Source: Acholeplasma laidlawii_A
GTDB lineage: Bacteria > Bacillota_I > Bacilli_A > Acholeplasmatales > Acholeplasmataceae
NCBI RefSeq assembly: GCF_030166555.2
Contig: NZ_CP126461.2
Direction: 5' to 3' (one strand)
DNA: 64,000 bases
Shown here: piece after piece, positions 16,301-24,947 of the stretch
How positions within the stretch are numbered: the first letter of the stretch is position 1
Layout: every line of letters begins with the position of its first letter
Notes under the pieces: model-generated
Databases searched by the model: none
Told to the model about the DNA's origin: nothing
The model's input: only the letters and a program-made list of their open reading frames with translations
Position numbers and translations under genes: made by a program

Positions 16301-16350
16301 ATTTCAGCTACCGATTCTTGGCTTGGCTGAAGTTTTAATATGTCTTTCAC
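13330..16350 (-). CDS. Large TPR-PAS protein with degenerate GGDEF and EAL domains
   Basis: In 1006 residues one sees an all-helical TPR-like region (about 1-260), a charged KK-rich linker (270-300), a GAF-like region (about 320-480), a PAS-like domain ending IFDDITHIYDERK (about 500-595), a GGDEF-like domain (600-745) and an EAL-like domain (755-1000). The GGDEF site reads GTNQL (671-675) after RY. The EAL site reads ESD (801-803) after QY. The late EAL landmarks are kept (ALHIDFK; VIVREVKLAEHKEILQSLGIKYIQG). Both active sites have therefore lost key residues, so the protein is more likely a nucleotide sensor or scaffold than a c-di-GMP enzyme. It overlaps both neighbouring genes. Confidence 0.82.
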   Translation of the reverse strand: MKDILKLQPSQESVAEILNFIEHKTLTVLENQTVFIHLMKTYYALKAYPIVLNEGMAYHEKLIQQNQNTELEVLYELIYLSALILEKYDIAYAYIQYRREVLPVNKRYLADLNLVEFKKITHQNYTEDIERLLQDILPNDIKLSLLKDLLVNYLNQNEPNKAITLMAELKRLDYEQSYIPLYLKTLLQLNQYTEAKLIANQYRQDKRHEMSAFMTLLEVYVHEKDSHRLAILDGDFSEKIELESPEFRLKAYELFMNFYEEIKNKFLYDNYAKKLKNLQKELKKQKKNESVIDKKKDSGIKVTDHQVSITPKVLEIKENIYHMDALIELFGYAHQIHDNKHYREYLRLFFMRVSEVVDATDFIVFTSKDDMLYHYKKERLYDKELIPQSYYDTIIHDVLKDGQDRFGTPKSFMDSKNILTGKPYDESVGYIYSFALYDLGAFMVYLKDEIQDPGTFFDLFKGISTIIYGSLKDEEKIGNIRTENTFLRHILDSNLMNLRIMTNHQSTYNIASQKLLNVDSHLPFELFLRNLGVHEVKTYEQSVQRLFEKAGLMDVVTYVYLDKQIKERLVSIATKDEIHVISIFDDITHIYDERKKLIEEATVDFETSLLNLNALHNNFEKYIQDKGSFLLISFNESILPIYGSDITLKFFKEFGQRSQKFFEDGTVYRYGTNQLFVYIPMNDIRSVTRLLKAYIKYLNDTESVVISYEQFEPKIAVIRYPVVTEEKLPSKIFRYLELSLDYLKRKADNESYIFYEHAIYENEVFEQQVINYLNQAIETNQLSLAFEQIIDLDRNIIWQYESDLILENIAVDSKYLHAIAKKRNRLEALEHHHIKMVCEFLHTLEKETTKLIKITIPVSKETFTSIDFNPYIFGLFHEYNIPFEFIRFKVKGDNLKINQHLNQISELENAGIGLDTTSVETALSYPFNALHIDFKSTDDKWSQYIQSMHQLFLRHQMAVIVREVKLAEHKEILQSLGIKYIQGDMYKPITADRLFIKIKGNSSNDN

Positions 16351-17228
16351 TTTAATTGCTCAATTTCCTTTAGTTGTTCTAAAAAGTGTCCAGCTAAACT
16401 TAAATACTTGCCTGCAATCATCTCAAAATCTAGATGAAGTTTTTCCGATAAATTAATTTCATACTTATAAGATGCCACAATATGCCATTGTAACACTTGA
16501 TACATTCTATAAAAACGAATATGTGCAAGTTCAAAAGCAGATGGTGTACGTTCCAGATAATAACCTAATAATTTTTCAGCATCTTTAAAATCAATGTTTC
16601 CGAATGATGCTATATCATAATACGGATCATTTAATCCAGAAAACTCCCAATCTAATAAATAGATTTTATCGCCTGATTTTACTAAATTAGAACGTTGTGC
16701 ATCACCGTGACAAAGCACTTTAGGTAACTTAGAAAAATAGGTGTCATATAATTTAAGCCATTGCATCTTAAGTCCATAATAAGTTGTTGATGGCTCTTTT
16801 TTAAGAAGTTTTTCATATCTTCTTAATCGTTCTTTCAATCCATAATCCTCACCAGGTAATTTAGCTTGATGAAGTTGTTTTAATGCATTAGCTACTAATG
16901 GATAATCCGTTTCTTCCATAGCAACAGATAACGGTGTACCCTCTACATATTTAGAGACTTTAACACCTGTTTTAGAATCAAAGTAAACCACTTCTGAGTT
17001 AAGATTTAAAAATTTTGCGTGCTGAATATGCTTTTTTTCAATACTTGGTTTAACTAAAGCTTCACCACCATCACCAATAATTCTTATGACATAAGGCAGT
17101 TCTTTGATATAGACCAAGTAGGTGTAGTTACTCATACCACCTTTAAACCTTGAATCTATTTTTACATCTATTTCATCTACTTGAAATACTTTTTTGGCTA
17201 TTTCTATGATCTTATCTTCAATCAACAT
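16347..17228 (-). CDS. Choline/ethanolamine kinase-like phosphotransferase (APH fold)
   Basis: The 293-residue protein has the aminoglycoside/choline kinase Brenner motif CHGDAQRSNLV (HGD at 174-176) and LLDWEFSGLNDPYYDIASFG (about 191-210), the latter characteristic of choline kinases such as LicA. The glycine-rich FKGGMSNYTYLV opens the N-lobe. It could phosphorylate choline or another small alcohol for lipid or glycolipid decoration. It overlaps its neighbours on both sides (11 and 4 bases) within the rdgB operon. Confidence 0.82.
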   Translation of the reverse strand: MLIEDKIIEIAKKVFQVDEIDVKIDSRFKGGMSNYTYLVYIKELPYVIRIIGDGGEALVKPSIEKKHIQHAKFLNLNSEVVYFDSKTGVKVSKYVEGTPLSVAMEETDYPLVANALKQLHQAKLPGEDYGLKERLRRYEKLLKKEPSTTYYGLKMQWLKLYDTYFSKLPKVLCHGDAQRSNLVKSGDKIYLLDWEFSGLNDPYYDIASFGNIDFKDAEKLLGYYLERTPSAFELAHIRFYRMYQVLQWHIVASYKYEINLSEKLHLDFEMIAGKYLSLAGHFLEQLKEIEQLK

Positions 17229-17664
17229 TTACGATGCTCACTTTCTCTTTTTCATATACTGCGTATGTCTTATTTTTTTGTCCGGTCAGGGCACCTGGGT
17301 TTATAAATATAATATTATCAATACTTCTATAAAATGCGTCATGCGTATGACCAAATATACAGATATCGGCATCCATTTCTTTGGCCATTAGGATTAATTC
17401 ATTTAAACCATACTTCACATTTTGAAGATGACCATGTGTAAGTAATATTTTTAGACCTTTAAATTCAATCATTCTTTCGGTCGGTAAATCTAGGTAATAA
17501 TCTGTATTACCTTTAACAGCTATCATTTTAGCATTTTCGATAGTTTGTAAATCTAAACCTAAATCACCTGTATTTAGATGTAAATCAAATGTAGGTTCTT
17601 GTTTCAATACTTTTTCAAGTATATCATTTCTTCCATGTATATCGCCAGTAATCAATAATTTCAT
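17218..17664 (-). CDS. YfcE/MJ0936-type metallophosphoesterase
   Basis: This 148-residue protein carries the calcineurin-like metal motifs in order: GDIHGR (7-12), NTGDLG, KGNTDY, THGH and FGHTH. It belongs to the small bacterial phosphodiesterase family (TIGR00040-like) that acts on phosphodiester substrates in vitro. Its start overlaps the end of rdgB by 41 bases, so expression is coupled with RdgB, as in many Firmicutes where these two genes are neighbours. Confidence 0.88.
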   Translation of the reverse strand: MKLLITGDIHGRNDILEKVLKQEPTFDLHLNTGDLGLDLQTIENAKMIAVKGNTDYYLDLPTERMIEFKGLKILLTHGHLQNVKYGLNELILMAKEMDADICIFGHTHDAFYRSIDNIIFINPGALTGQKNKTYAVYEKEKVSIVNVD

Positions 17665-18226
17665 CTTTAGCCTCCAAAAAGTTTTTTAAAGCATGTCTTC
17701 TATGCGAATGTTCATCTTTATAAGTTGAACCTAATTCTCCTAGTGTCTCTTGCTTACCTTCTGGTATGAAAATCGGATCATAACCAAATCCCATATCCCC
17801 TTTTAAGTTTAAAGCTATTTTGCCTAACATGTTGCCAACATATGTAAATATTTTACCATTTGGAAATGCAATTGCAATCGCACATACAAATCTTGCTTGA
17901 CGATTCTCCTTACTTTTAAGTATATCCAAGACTTTTGTATTATTTACATTATCACCTAATCCACTATATCTTTTAGAGTAAATTCCAGGTAGGGGACTTA
18001 TCATTTCTATAATGATACCCGAATCATCCGCAATTGCAATTTGATTAAATCTTTTAGCAAATGCTAATGCTTTAATCTGTGCATTTGCTTCAAAGGTTAA
18101 TCCAGATTCTATAATTTCTATTTCATCTATTTGAAAGTCTTTTAATAAAGTGATCTGATGTGGTTTTAAAATATTTTCCATTTCTATAAACTTATGATGA
18201 TTATTTGATGCAAATATTATTTCCAT
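17624..18226 (-). CDS. rdgB: Non-canonical purine NTP pyrophosphatase (RdgB/HAM1)
   Basis: The 200-residue protein begins IIFASNNHHKFIEMENIL (SxNxxK nucleotide motif), continues with DDSGIII and PGIYSKRYSGLG, and has GFGYDPIFIPEG, GSTYKDEHSHRRHAL in the second half. All are standard ITPase/RdgB motifs. It hydrolyses dITP/XTP to monophosphates and keeps deaminated purines out of DNA. It is the first gene of a tight overlapping operon running down to about 12.3 kb. Confidence 0.94.
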   Translation of the reverse strand: MEIIFASNNHHKFIEMENILKPHQITLLKDFQIDEIEIIESGLTFEANAQIKALAFAKRFNQIAIADDSGIIIEMISPLPGIYSKRYSGLGDNVNNTKVLDILKSKENRQARFVCAIAIAFPNGKIFTYVGNMLGKIALNLKGDMGFGYDPIFIPEGKQETLGELGSTYKDEHSHRRHALKNFLEAKDEIIDYWRYTWKK

Positions 18227-18296
18227 ACATCCACCTACCTCTATAAAAATTATATATATAATTATATCATTATTATGATAACTAATGGATTTCTAG

Positions 18297-18302
18297 TATA
18301 AT
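18297..18302 (+). promoter_or_regulatory. -10 box of the CPBP protease gene
   Basis: TATAAT lies 33 bases ahead of the ATG at 18335, followed by a GAGGAG ribosome-binding site. A convincing -35 is not seen. Confidence 0.55.
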
Positions 18303-18334
18303 AGATTTATTAAATATGTCGAGGAGATAAGCAC

Positions 18335-19537
18335 ATGTATGACCATTTAGATGAAATAGAAAATGAATTTAAAGAAATTCATGAAGAACAAAAGAACAAG
18401 GATGAAGTAGATCCAAAATTACAAAAAATTTATAGAAATAATCTATTCTTATACTTAGCGTATATGATACTACCAATTATTCTTTCTGTATTTATTTTAG
18501 TCGCATTAACTGATAACGACTTTTTCTTTCAAGATGTGAACGCTAGTGAATATACAATTACTAATGCAGTCAACGATGTCAATGGATTACTGATTGTTGA
18601 TCCAGTTAATTTTGAAAATCTTGATTCCGGTTATGAATCATTTTTACTACCAGTTGGAGCAGATGGTACCCATGTTATTTATGTTCACGCTTCAGCAACC
18701 TTTATTACAAATACTGACTTCTTTGATTCCGTCTTAGAAGGCGATGTTTACACCTATTCATTGAAGGCATCGGTGCTCAATGATATCATAGATGGAAACA
18801 TAAAAAAATGGCCTAATAACGCTAAAATTAACTTCCATATACCCTATGATGATGTTTCCACACTAGTGGCTGGTTCTTCTGTAGATAATATTATCGAGTT
18901 AACTAGAGAAAGTTCCGTCCCAACAGTAGCTTTAAATGCAATATTCGCGTTTGCAATAATGTTGATTATTGCAATTCCGATGGTAATCATTTCTAAACCA
19001 ATTTTAATTGGAGACCTCAATTTATTAAAGGTAGACAATGAAAATGTTGGCACAGTTTTAGCAAAATCTGGTATTGGTATTCTTTACATGTTTGGTGGTA
19101 ATATTGCTGTTGGTATTGTTGTAATGGCGATATCTACAATGTTTCAAATTCCAGAACAGGTATCTGCAAATCAATTAGCAATTAATTTAATGTTAAAGTC
19201 CCCTTACTTTATTTTAATGATCATTACTGCTGTTGTGATTGGGCCTATTGTTGAAGAGTTAGTATTCAGAAAATCATTCTTTGGTTTAATTAAAAACGAA
19301 AACTGGGCACTTGTTATTTCTTCATTAGTCTTTGGTTTAATCCACATCTCTACTGAAATTCTTACAGGTGATATTGGAATGGTGATTGTAAGTAGCCTAC
19401 CATATATTGCAGGTGGATTTATATTCGGTTATATTTATATGATAAATAAAAAAAATATTGTCATACCGATCATTGCGCATATGGGTTATAATTTAATATC
19501 TGTTTTAATGTCTATGTTCTTACTTTATGTTTTATAA
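18335..19537 (+). CDS. CPBP-family intramembrane metalloprotease
   Basis: A 400-residue membrane protein with a cytoplasmic acidic N-terminus, a first membrane helix near 38-58, an extracytoplasmic domain of about 140 residues, and a C-terminal block of helices. That block has IVEELVFRKSFFG (EE at 307-308, R312) and LVFGLIHIST (H337), the glutamate and histidine motifs of CPBP (Abi/CAAX-type) proteases. The large extracytoplasmic insertion is unusual for the family. It is a stand-alone plus-strand gene with its own promoter and terminator. Confidence 0.88.
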   Translation: MYDHLDEIENEFKEIHEEQKNKDEVDPKLQKIYRNNLFLYLAYMILPIILSVFILVALTDNDFFFQDVNASEYTITNAVNDVNGLLIVDPVNFENLDSGYESFLLPVGADGTHVIYVHASATFITNTDFFDSVLEGDVYTYSLKASVLNDIIDGNIKKWPNNAKINFHIPYDDVSTLVAGSSVDNIIELTRESSVPTVALNAIFAFAIMLIIAIPMVIISKPILIGDLNLLKVDNENVGTVLAKSGIGILYMFGGNIAVGIVVMAISTMFQIPEQVSANQLAINLMLKSPYFILMIITAVVIGPIVEELVFRKSFFGLIKNENWALVISSLVFGLIHISTEILTGDIGMVIVSSLPYIAGGFIFGYIYMINKKNIVIPIIAHMGYNLISVLMSMFLLYVL

Positions 19538-19541
19538 AAAT

Positions 19542-19571
19542 AATAGCAGCCGAATCGGCTGCTATTTTTGT
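19542..19571. terminator. Terminator shared by the CPBP and ankyrin genes
   Basis: AATAGCAGCCG (19542-19552) and CGGCTGCTATT (19556-19566) form a GC-rich stem with an AAT loop, flanked by A and T runs so that it can work in both directions. Confidence 0.85.
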
Positions 19572-19578
19572 TTAGTTT

Positions 19579-20529
19579 TTAAATAAGTTGTCTAAGAACA
19601 TTCACGCATGCACTTAATTTATAGTGTTGTGCATAATGAAAAGCGTTTTGCTTTAATCTATCTTTTTTTAATAAATAGCCATTATCAATGAGTGTTCTAA
19701 GTTTTAAGTGATCTCTATTTAATACCGCTAGTGTAAGTTTTTGTTCATTTAATAAATTTGTATAACCAGGTGATAACTGCCATTCTATTAATAGTTCGTA
19801 AATAACGACGTCATCATTGATTTTTGCGAGATTTAATGGTGTTTCATAACGTCTATTGTATATTTCAACATAAGCATCATACTTTAATAAAAGTTGAACA
19901 ATTTCTTTTTGACCAAATCGAACGGCGTTAAAAAGTGGTGTTTCAAAGTGGTCATTTAATAAATTAGGGTCTAATTTGTGTTCTAGAAAGTGTTCTACCA
20001 TTGAAACATTGGTTGTCCTAGCAGCATAATGTAAAAATGAATCTTTATTACTGTCTAGATGAAAGTATGAAGTCTTAGCATATTCTAAAAGATATATAAC
20101 AACATCTATATGTCCTGCAAGTATTGCATAGTGAACAGGTAGTCTATCTTCAATGTTTTTTGCTTTTGGATCAGCTTTATACTCAAGCAGTAATTTAACC
20201 ATATCTAGATTACCCTTATGAGCTGCCAAATGTAAAACTGTTTCTTCACGGTTATTCTTGATATCTACACGTGCATATTTCGAGAGTAGTTTTTTAGCAA
20301 TATTTAATTTAGCTTTTCTGGCACAATCAAAAAGTGCAGTTTCACCTAATTGATCTTTTGTATTTAAATCAATTTCTTGATTTAATAAATAATCAATAAC
20401 ATCCATACTACTGCCTAATACTGCATGATAAAGTAACCCCTTACCTCTTTGGTCTTTAATACCTATAAAATCGATATGCGTCTGAAGACTAGATACATCA
20501 TTATCATATGCAAATTTAAATAAATCCAT
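19579..20529 (-). CDS. Ankyrin-repeat protein
   Basis: A 316-residue soluble protein built of about eight ankyrin repeats, shown by recurring motifs such as RGKGLLYHAVLGSSMDVIDYLL, LGETALFDCARKAKLNIAKKLL, REETVLHLAAHKGNLDMVKLLL, and HFETPLFNAVRFGQKEIVQLLL. No signal peptide or catalytic domain is present. It is a protein-interaction scaffold with an unknown partner. It follows the hup terminator and is transcribed toward the shared terminator at 19.55 kb. Confidence 0.9.
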   Translation of the reverse strand: MDLFKFAYDNDVSSLQTHIDFIGIKDQRGKGLLYHAVLGSSMDVIDYLLNQEIDLNTKDQLGETALFDCARKAKLNIAKKLLSKYARVDIKNNREETVLHLAAHKGNLDMVKLLLEYKADPKAKNIEDRLPVHYAILAGHIDVVIYLLEYAKTSYFHLDSNKDSFLHYAARTTNVSMVEHFLEHKLDPNLLNDHFETPLFNAVRFGQKEIVQLLLKYDAYVEIYNRRYETPLNLAKINDDVVIYELLIEWQLSPGYTNLLNEQKLTLAVLNRDHLKLRTLIDNGYLLKKDRLKQNAFHYAQHYKLSACVNVLRQLI

Positions 20530-20601
20530 GATTAAAAACCTCCTATTCCTTCAAATATATTATATACTATTTCCTAAAATAAAGTGATTCAAACTAGTTT
20601 C

Positions 20602-20638
20602 AAAAAAAAGTACACCTAAGTTGTACTTAGAGGTGTAC
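20602..20638 (-). terminator. Terminator downstream of hup
   Basis: GTACACCT (20610-20617) pairs with AGGTGTAC (20631-20638), and the minus strand continues with eight U. Confidence 0.75.
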
Positions 20639-20717
20639 CTATTTACTATGATTTCTAAAAGATTAACTTATAGATGTTTGAGCTGGTCTCAAGTTGCTCA
20701 TAGATTCTATTAAAAGG

Positions 20718-20990
20718 CTATTTAACTGCGTCTTTCAATAATTTACCAGCTTTGAAAGCAGGTGTTTTTTGTGCTGGAACAATAATTTCTTCCCCAGTAC
20801 GTGGGTTTTTACCACGACGTGCAACACGATTACGTACTTCAAAAGTACCAAATCCCGTAACAACTACTTTTTCTTCTTTAGAAAGAGTTTCTGTAACGAC
20901 ATCTACAAACGAGTTAACGACTTTTTCAGCTATAACTTGAGTAACTTCAGCTTTGTCGGCAACTAATGCAACTAATTCAGTTTTGTTCAT
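20718..20990 (-). CDS. hup: DNA-binding protein HU
   Basis: The 90-residue protein is a complete HU: NKTELVALVADKAEV at the start, GFGTFEVRNRVARRGKNPRTG with the DNA-binding arm, and PAFKAGKLLKDAVK at the end. It bends and compacts DNA as the main nucleoid protein. The GGAGG site is seven bases before the ATG. It has its own promoter and terminator and sits next to gpsA, as hbs does near gpsA in Bacillus subtilis. Confidence 0.97.
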   Translation of the reverse strand: MNKTELVALVADKAEVTQVIAEKVVNSFVDVVTETLSKEEKVVVTGFGTFEVRNRVARRGKNPRTGEEIIVPAQKTPAFKAGKLLKDAVK

Positions 20991-21017
20991 TTTTAATCCT
21001 CCTATTAAGATAGTATG

Positions 21018-21046
21018 ATTATAACATGATAAATCGCTTTATACAA
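21018..21046 (-). promoter_or_regulatory. Promoter of hup
   Basis: On the minus strand TTGTAT (21041-21046) and TATAAT (21018-21023) are 17 bases apart, about 28 bases ahead of the hup start. Just upstream, TTTGTAATAA is repeated directly twice. Confidence 0.75.
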
Positions 21047-21121
21047 CGATTAATACATTCTATTTTTGTAATAATTTGTAATAATTCTATTTTTTCGTCA
21101 TAAATGTTCTCATTTTAAGCA

Positions 21122-21182
21122 TAAAAAATACCCCGTAAAACGAATTGCATCCATCTAGTGGGTCAATATTTTACGGAGTATT
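21122..21182 (-). terminator. Terminator of the gpsA operon
   Basis: A stem of CCGTAAAA with TTTTACGG, extended by near-complementary flanks and with a long loop, is followed on the minus strand by a U run. Confidence 0.65.
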
Positions 21183-21204
21183 ATATTTAAATTAGTCTCT
21201 AAAT

Positions 21205-22200
21205 TTAAGCAATAACTTCTTCTTTTAACTCTCTGGTCAATAGATTTTGAATCGCTTCTTTGACACTCATGTGGTTAAAAATAACTTCATAAGTGATTTC
21301 AATGATTGGTAACTCAATACCTGTTTGAAGACATAAATCTTTAGCTGCTTGGATTGCGCGAACACCTTCTACAACCATCTTAGATTCACTCAAAACTTGT
21401 TCAACTGGTGTACCTTGACCTATCTTTAAACCTGCATTAAAGTTTCTAGAATTATAACTTGAAGCTGTTACAATCAAATCTCCAATACCTGTTAGACCAA
21501 AAGCAGTTTCTTTTTTACCACCATAGTGAACAACAACACGTACAATTTCTAGGATTCCACGTGTAATTAATGCGGCACGTGCATTTTCTCCTAAACCGAA
21601 ACCTGTCATCATACCAGATACGATAGCAATAGCATTTTTGATTGCACCACCAACTTCACAACCAATAAGATCATCTGATGTGTAAACACGTAAGTAGCTT
21701 TTATTAGAAAATAGTTGTTGAACACTTTTTCTAAACCATTCCACATCACTTGCAGCAGTTAATACTGTAAGTTTTCGTTCAATAACTTCTTCAGCATGAG
21801 ATGGACCTGTCAATACTGCGTAAGCACCCAGTAAATCCGGGTTAATTTCATCAGTAACAATTTCTGAAACACGTTTAAGTGTTACAGGTTCAATTCCTTT
21901 AGACACATTAATAAAATACAGTTTTCTAGTTGCTAGTTTATTAATTTCTCTTAAGGAGTCACGAATAAACTTAGTCGGAACTGCAAGTAAAATGTAATCA
22001 GCATAATCAATAGACTCTTTCAAATCTAATGTGGCACGAATGTCGGTAATCTTATTATCAAAAAATGGATGGATATTATTGTTAATCTTTTTAACTGCTT
22101 CCGGATTGACATCATAAATCAATGCTTCATGTCCATTATCAGTTAGTACTTGAGCAAGTGTAGTTCCCCAAGAACCGCCACCAATTACACTAATCTTCAT
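21205..22200 (-). CDS. gpsA: Glycerol-3-phosphate dehydrogenase [NAD(P)+]
   Basis: The 331-residue protein has the dinucleotide-binding GGGSWGTTLAQVL at 8-20, the NVSKGIE segment, SGPSHAEEV-type LTGPSHAEEV and the catalytic-domain motifs EVGGAIKNAIAI and GLTGIGDLIVT. It reduces dihydroxyacetone phosphate to sn-glycerol-3-phosphate, the backbone for membrane lipids. It overlaps der by 11 bases and closes the cmk-rpsA-der-gpsA block conserved in Firmicutes. Confidence 0.96.
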   Translation of the reverse strand: MKISVIGGGSWGTTLAQVLTDNGHEALIYDVNPEAVKKINNNIHPFFDNKITDIRATLDLKESIDYADYILLAVPTKFIRDSLREINKLATRKLYFINVSKGIEPVTLKRVSEIVTDEINPDLLGAYAVLTGPSHAEEVIERKLTVLTAASDVEWFRKSVQQLFSNKSYLRVYTSDDLIGCEVGGAIKNAIAIVSGMMTGFGLGENARAALITRGILEIVRVVVHYGGKKETAFGLTGIGDLIVTASSYNSRNFNAGLKIGQGTPVEQVLSESKMVVEGVRAIQAAKDLCLQTGIELPIIEITYEVIFNHMSVKEAIQNLLTRELKEEVIA

Positions 22201-23506
22201 AGTTATCCTTCTTTCTAAAGACGAATTTTAACGGTGTACCCGTTAATTCAAAATTATCTCTAAACTGATTTTGTAGATATCGTTCATAACTAAAATGAAT
22301 AAAAACTGGATCGTTAACGAAAATGGCAATCGTAGGTGGTTTTGTATCTACCTGTGTTGCATATGAGAAGTTTGCTTTACCATGATTGAATATAGCAGGT
22401 GGATTCATTGCTACAGCATCATATAAAGTATCGTTGACAAGTTTTGTAGGTAATTGTTTTGTAAAGTTTTCATATACTTCTCTTAATACAGGGAATATTG
22501 TGTGAACTCTTTGGTTTTCTTTAGCAGAAACAAAGACAATCGGAGCATAAGGTAAAAACTTAAACGTTTCACGGATTTCAGTTTCAAACTTCTTCATTGT
22601 CTTACTATCTTTTTCAATTAAATCCCATTTGTTAACGACAATAATACATCCACGCATATACTGCATAATATAGCCAGCAACGTGTCCGTCTTGTTCTTGA
22701 ATACCTGCTGTTGCATCGAGTACAAGTAGTGCAATATCACTACGTTCAAGTGCAGTCATGGCACGTAATACAGAATACTTATCTAAGTTTTCGTATACCT
22801 TACCACGTTTTTTAATACCAGCAGTATCAATGATCGTATATTTTTGTTTATCCTTTGTAAATGTTGTATCAATTGCATCTGTGGTTGTACCAGAGATATC
22901 TGAGACAATAACACGGTCTTCACCAATAATGGCGTTAACTAATGAACTCTTACCAACATTTGGGCGACCTAGAACTGAAAAAGAAATAATTCCTTTTTCA
23001 TGCACTTTTTCTTCCTCAACCATGTAACTTAATGTTTTATCTAATAAATCACCGACACCAATACCATGGTGACTGGATACTGCAATTGGATCACCAAATC
23101 CAAGTGCATAAAACTCAAAAGCATTATGGGCGTGTACAATATCATCTATTTTATTAACAGCAACAATGACAGGTTTATCTGTCTTGTAAAGTAGTTTTGC
23201 AATATAGTAATCACTATCTGTTAAACCACTTAAGCCATCAACAACAAAAATAATGACGTTTGCTTCATCCATTGCTATTTCTGCTTGGTGTTTAATTTGA
23301 GTTAAAAAAGGGGCATCACCAATATCGATGCCCCCAGTGTCTATTAGACTAAATCGTTTAGTTAACCACTCTGCTTGAGCATAGATACGGTCTCTTGTGA
23401 CACCCGCTACATCGTCCGTGATCGAAAACCTTTCACCAATTATACGATTAAACAGTGATGATTTGCCGACGTTTGGACGACCGACGATTGCTACAGTAAA
23501 TGGCAT
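22190..23506 (-). CDS. der: Ribosome biogenesis GTPase Der (EngA)
   Basis: Two GTPase domains in tandem in 438 residues, each with its G motifs: GRPNVGKSSLF/DTGG/NKID, and GRPNVGKSSLV/DTAGIKKRGK/NKWD. A C-terminal KH-like domain follows. This double-G architecture is unique to Der, which acts in assembly of the 50S subunit. It lies between rpsA and gpsA and overlaps the latter. Confidence 0.97.
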   Translation of the reverse strand: MPFTVAIVGRPNVGKSSLFNRIIGERFSITDDVAGVTRDRIYAQAEWLTKRFSLIDTGGIDIGDAPFLTQIKHQAEIAMDEANVIIFVVDGLSGLTDSDYYIAKLLYKTDKPVIVAVNKIDDIVHAHNAFEFYALGFGDPIAVSSHHGIGVGDLLDKTLSYMVEEEKVHEKGIISFSVLGRPNVGKSSLVNAIIGEDRVIVSDISGTTTDAIDTTFTKDKQKYTIIDTAGIKKRGKVYENLDKYSVLRAMTALERSDIALLVLDATAGIQEQDGHVAGYIMQYMRGCIIVVNKWDLIEKDSKTMKKFETEIRETFKFLPYAPIVFVSAKENQRVHTIFPVLREVYENFTKQLPTKLVNDTLYDAVAMNPPAIFNHGKANFSYATQVDTKPPTIAIFVNDPVFIHFSYERYLQNQFRDNFELTGTPLKFVFRKKDNYED

Positions 23507-23534
23507 CCTAAAACCTTCTTTATATTATATTTTT

Positions 23535-24947
23535 TTATTTCTTCTTTTTATCTTTGCCTAAATTTGTATATATGTCACCTAGTGTTAGGCTTTCTGCTTC
23601 ATCAGCGTCACCCATATATTTTTCAAATTCTTGGCGTTCTTGTAAGTTCAATAAACGTTTAACAGATAATTTCAATACCCGGTTTTGTTTATTAAATTCA
23701 ATCACTTTAGCTTTAACAGTATCACCAACTTGGTAATACTCATCAATATTCACTTTTGGATCGTTATGTGCTTCATTTTTTGCAATGATGCCATCAACGG
23801 ATTCAAAAGATACTTTAACTTCTTCTTTTGTAACTTCTTCGATACGTACTTCAATATCTTGACCAACTCTTAAGTTAAGTTTAGCCCATGGATTGTCTTC
23901 TAATACTTTCTTAGAAAGTGAAATTCTTTCTTTCTTAGCATCTTTAGATAAAATCACTGCTTCGATTTCATCATCAATTTTGATGTATGCATCAAAATTA
24001 GATTGAGGATTCCATGAATATTCACTCTTATGAAGTAAACCTTTCACATCACGATCAAGTTCCACTAAAATACCAAATGGTAATTTAGATACCACTTTAC
24101 CTTTTACTGTTTCTCCAACTTTGTGAACCTTTAAGTATGCTTCATATGGTGTAGGTTGTAAAGCCTTCATAGATAAATCTAGACGGTTACCTTCTTTTTT
24201 AATAACTTTAACTTGAACTTTTTGTCCGATTTCTAACACATCTTCAATTTTATCAATTCTATGATGTGATACTTGAGAAATACGTAACATACCTGATACA
24301 TGTTCAAAACGCACAAATGCAGCGTGCGTTTCAAAGGATTCAACAACACCTTCTATTACAGAACCAGTTGTAATTGTTTCTAATTCCTCTTGGCGTGCTT
24401 CTTGACGTTGTTTTTGTTCTTCTTGACGACGTGCTTCAAAAATAGGTTTTCTAGTTGCAATTAATTTAGGACGTTTACGATCTGATTTAAACTCTTCAAT
24501 TAATACAACTAATGATTGTCCAATAAGCTTATCTTTTTGATCTTTTAATTCGAAATCTAATAATGAGTATGGTAAGAATAATTCAATACCTTCAAAGTTT
24601 AATACTAAACCTTTATCATTAGCTGCTTTGACAACAGTTTCAATTTCTAACTTTTCATCAAAAGCTTTTTGAATTTTTTCCATATTTTTTTCATGTAAAA
24701 GTGGTAATCTAGATAACATGATTAAAGATGAACGATCATCTTCACTTATTTTTTCTACCTTAGCACGTACTTTATCGCCTTTTTTGATAACTTTTCTCAG
24801 ATCCTCAGGTGCAGGTCTGTCAAAGTACTCAGCATAGATAGTTCCCTCTGTTGCTGCGTTAATGTCTAAAAGTACATAATTTTTCTTTACTTGAAAAACT
24901 TCACCTTCGATAATTTGTCCTTTTTTAGGGATTATAAAATCATTCAT
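23535..24947 (-). CDS. rpsA: 30S ribosomal protein S1-like RNA-binding protein
   Basis: A 470-residue protein with five S1-type OB-fold repeats, for example EGEVFQVKKNYVLLDINAATEG, EGVVESFETHAAFVRFEHVSGM, KGKVVSKLPFGILVELDRDVKG and a last copy around KVSFESVDGIIA. A charged glutamine/arginine stretch (EEQKQRQEARQEELET) separates repeats two and three. It probably helps mRNA binding like B. subtilis YpfD, though Firmicute S1 homologues are shorter than E. coli S1 and not always essential. Start overlaps the end of cmk by eight bases. Confidence 0.9.
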   Translation of the reverse strand: MNDFIIPKKGQIIEGEVFQVKKNYVLLDINAATEGTIYAEYFDRPAPEDLRKVIKKGDKVRAKVEKISEDDRSSLIMLSRLPLLHEKNMEKIQKAFDEKLEIETVVKAANDKGLVLNFEGIELFLPYSLLDFELKDQKDKLIGQSLVVLIEEFKSDRKRPKLIATRKPIFEARRQEEQKQRQEARQEELETITTGSVIEGVVESFETHAAFVRFEHVSGMLRISQVSHHRIDKIEDVLEIGQKVQVKVIKKEGNRLDLSMKALQPTPYEAYLKVHKVGETVKGKVVSKLPFGILVELDRDVKGLLHKSEYSWNPQSNFDAYIKIDDEIEAVILSKDAKKERISLSKKVLEDNPWAKLNLRVGQDIEVRIEEVTKEEVKVSFESVDGIIAKNEAHNDPKVNIDEYYQVGDTVKAKVIEFNKQNRVLKLSVKRLLNLQERQEFEKYMGDADEAESLTLGDIYTNLGKDKKKK

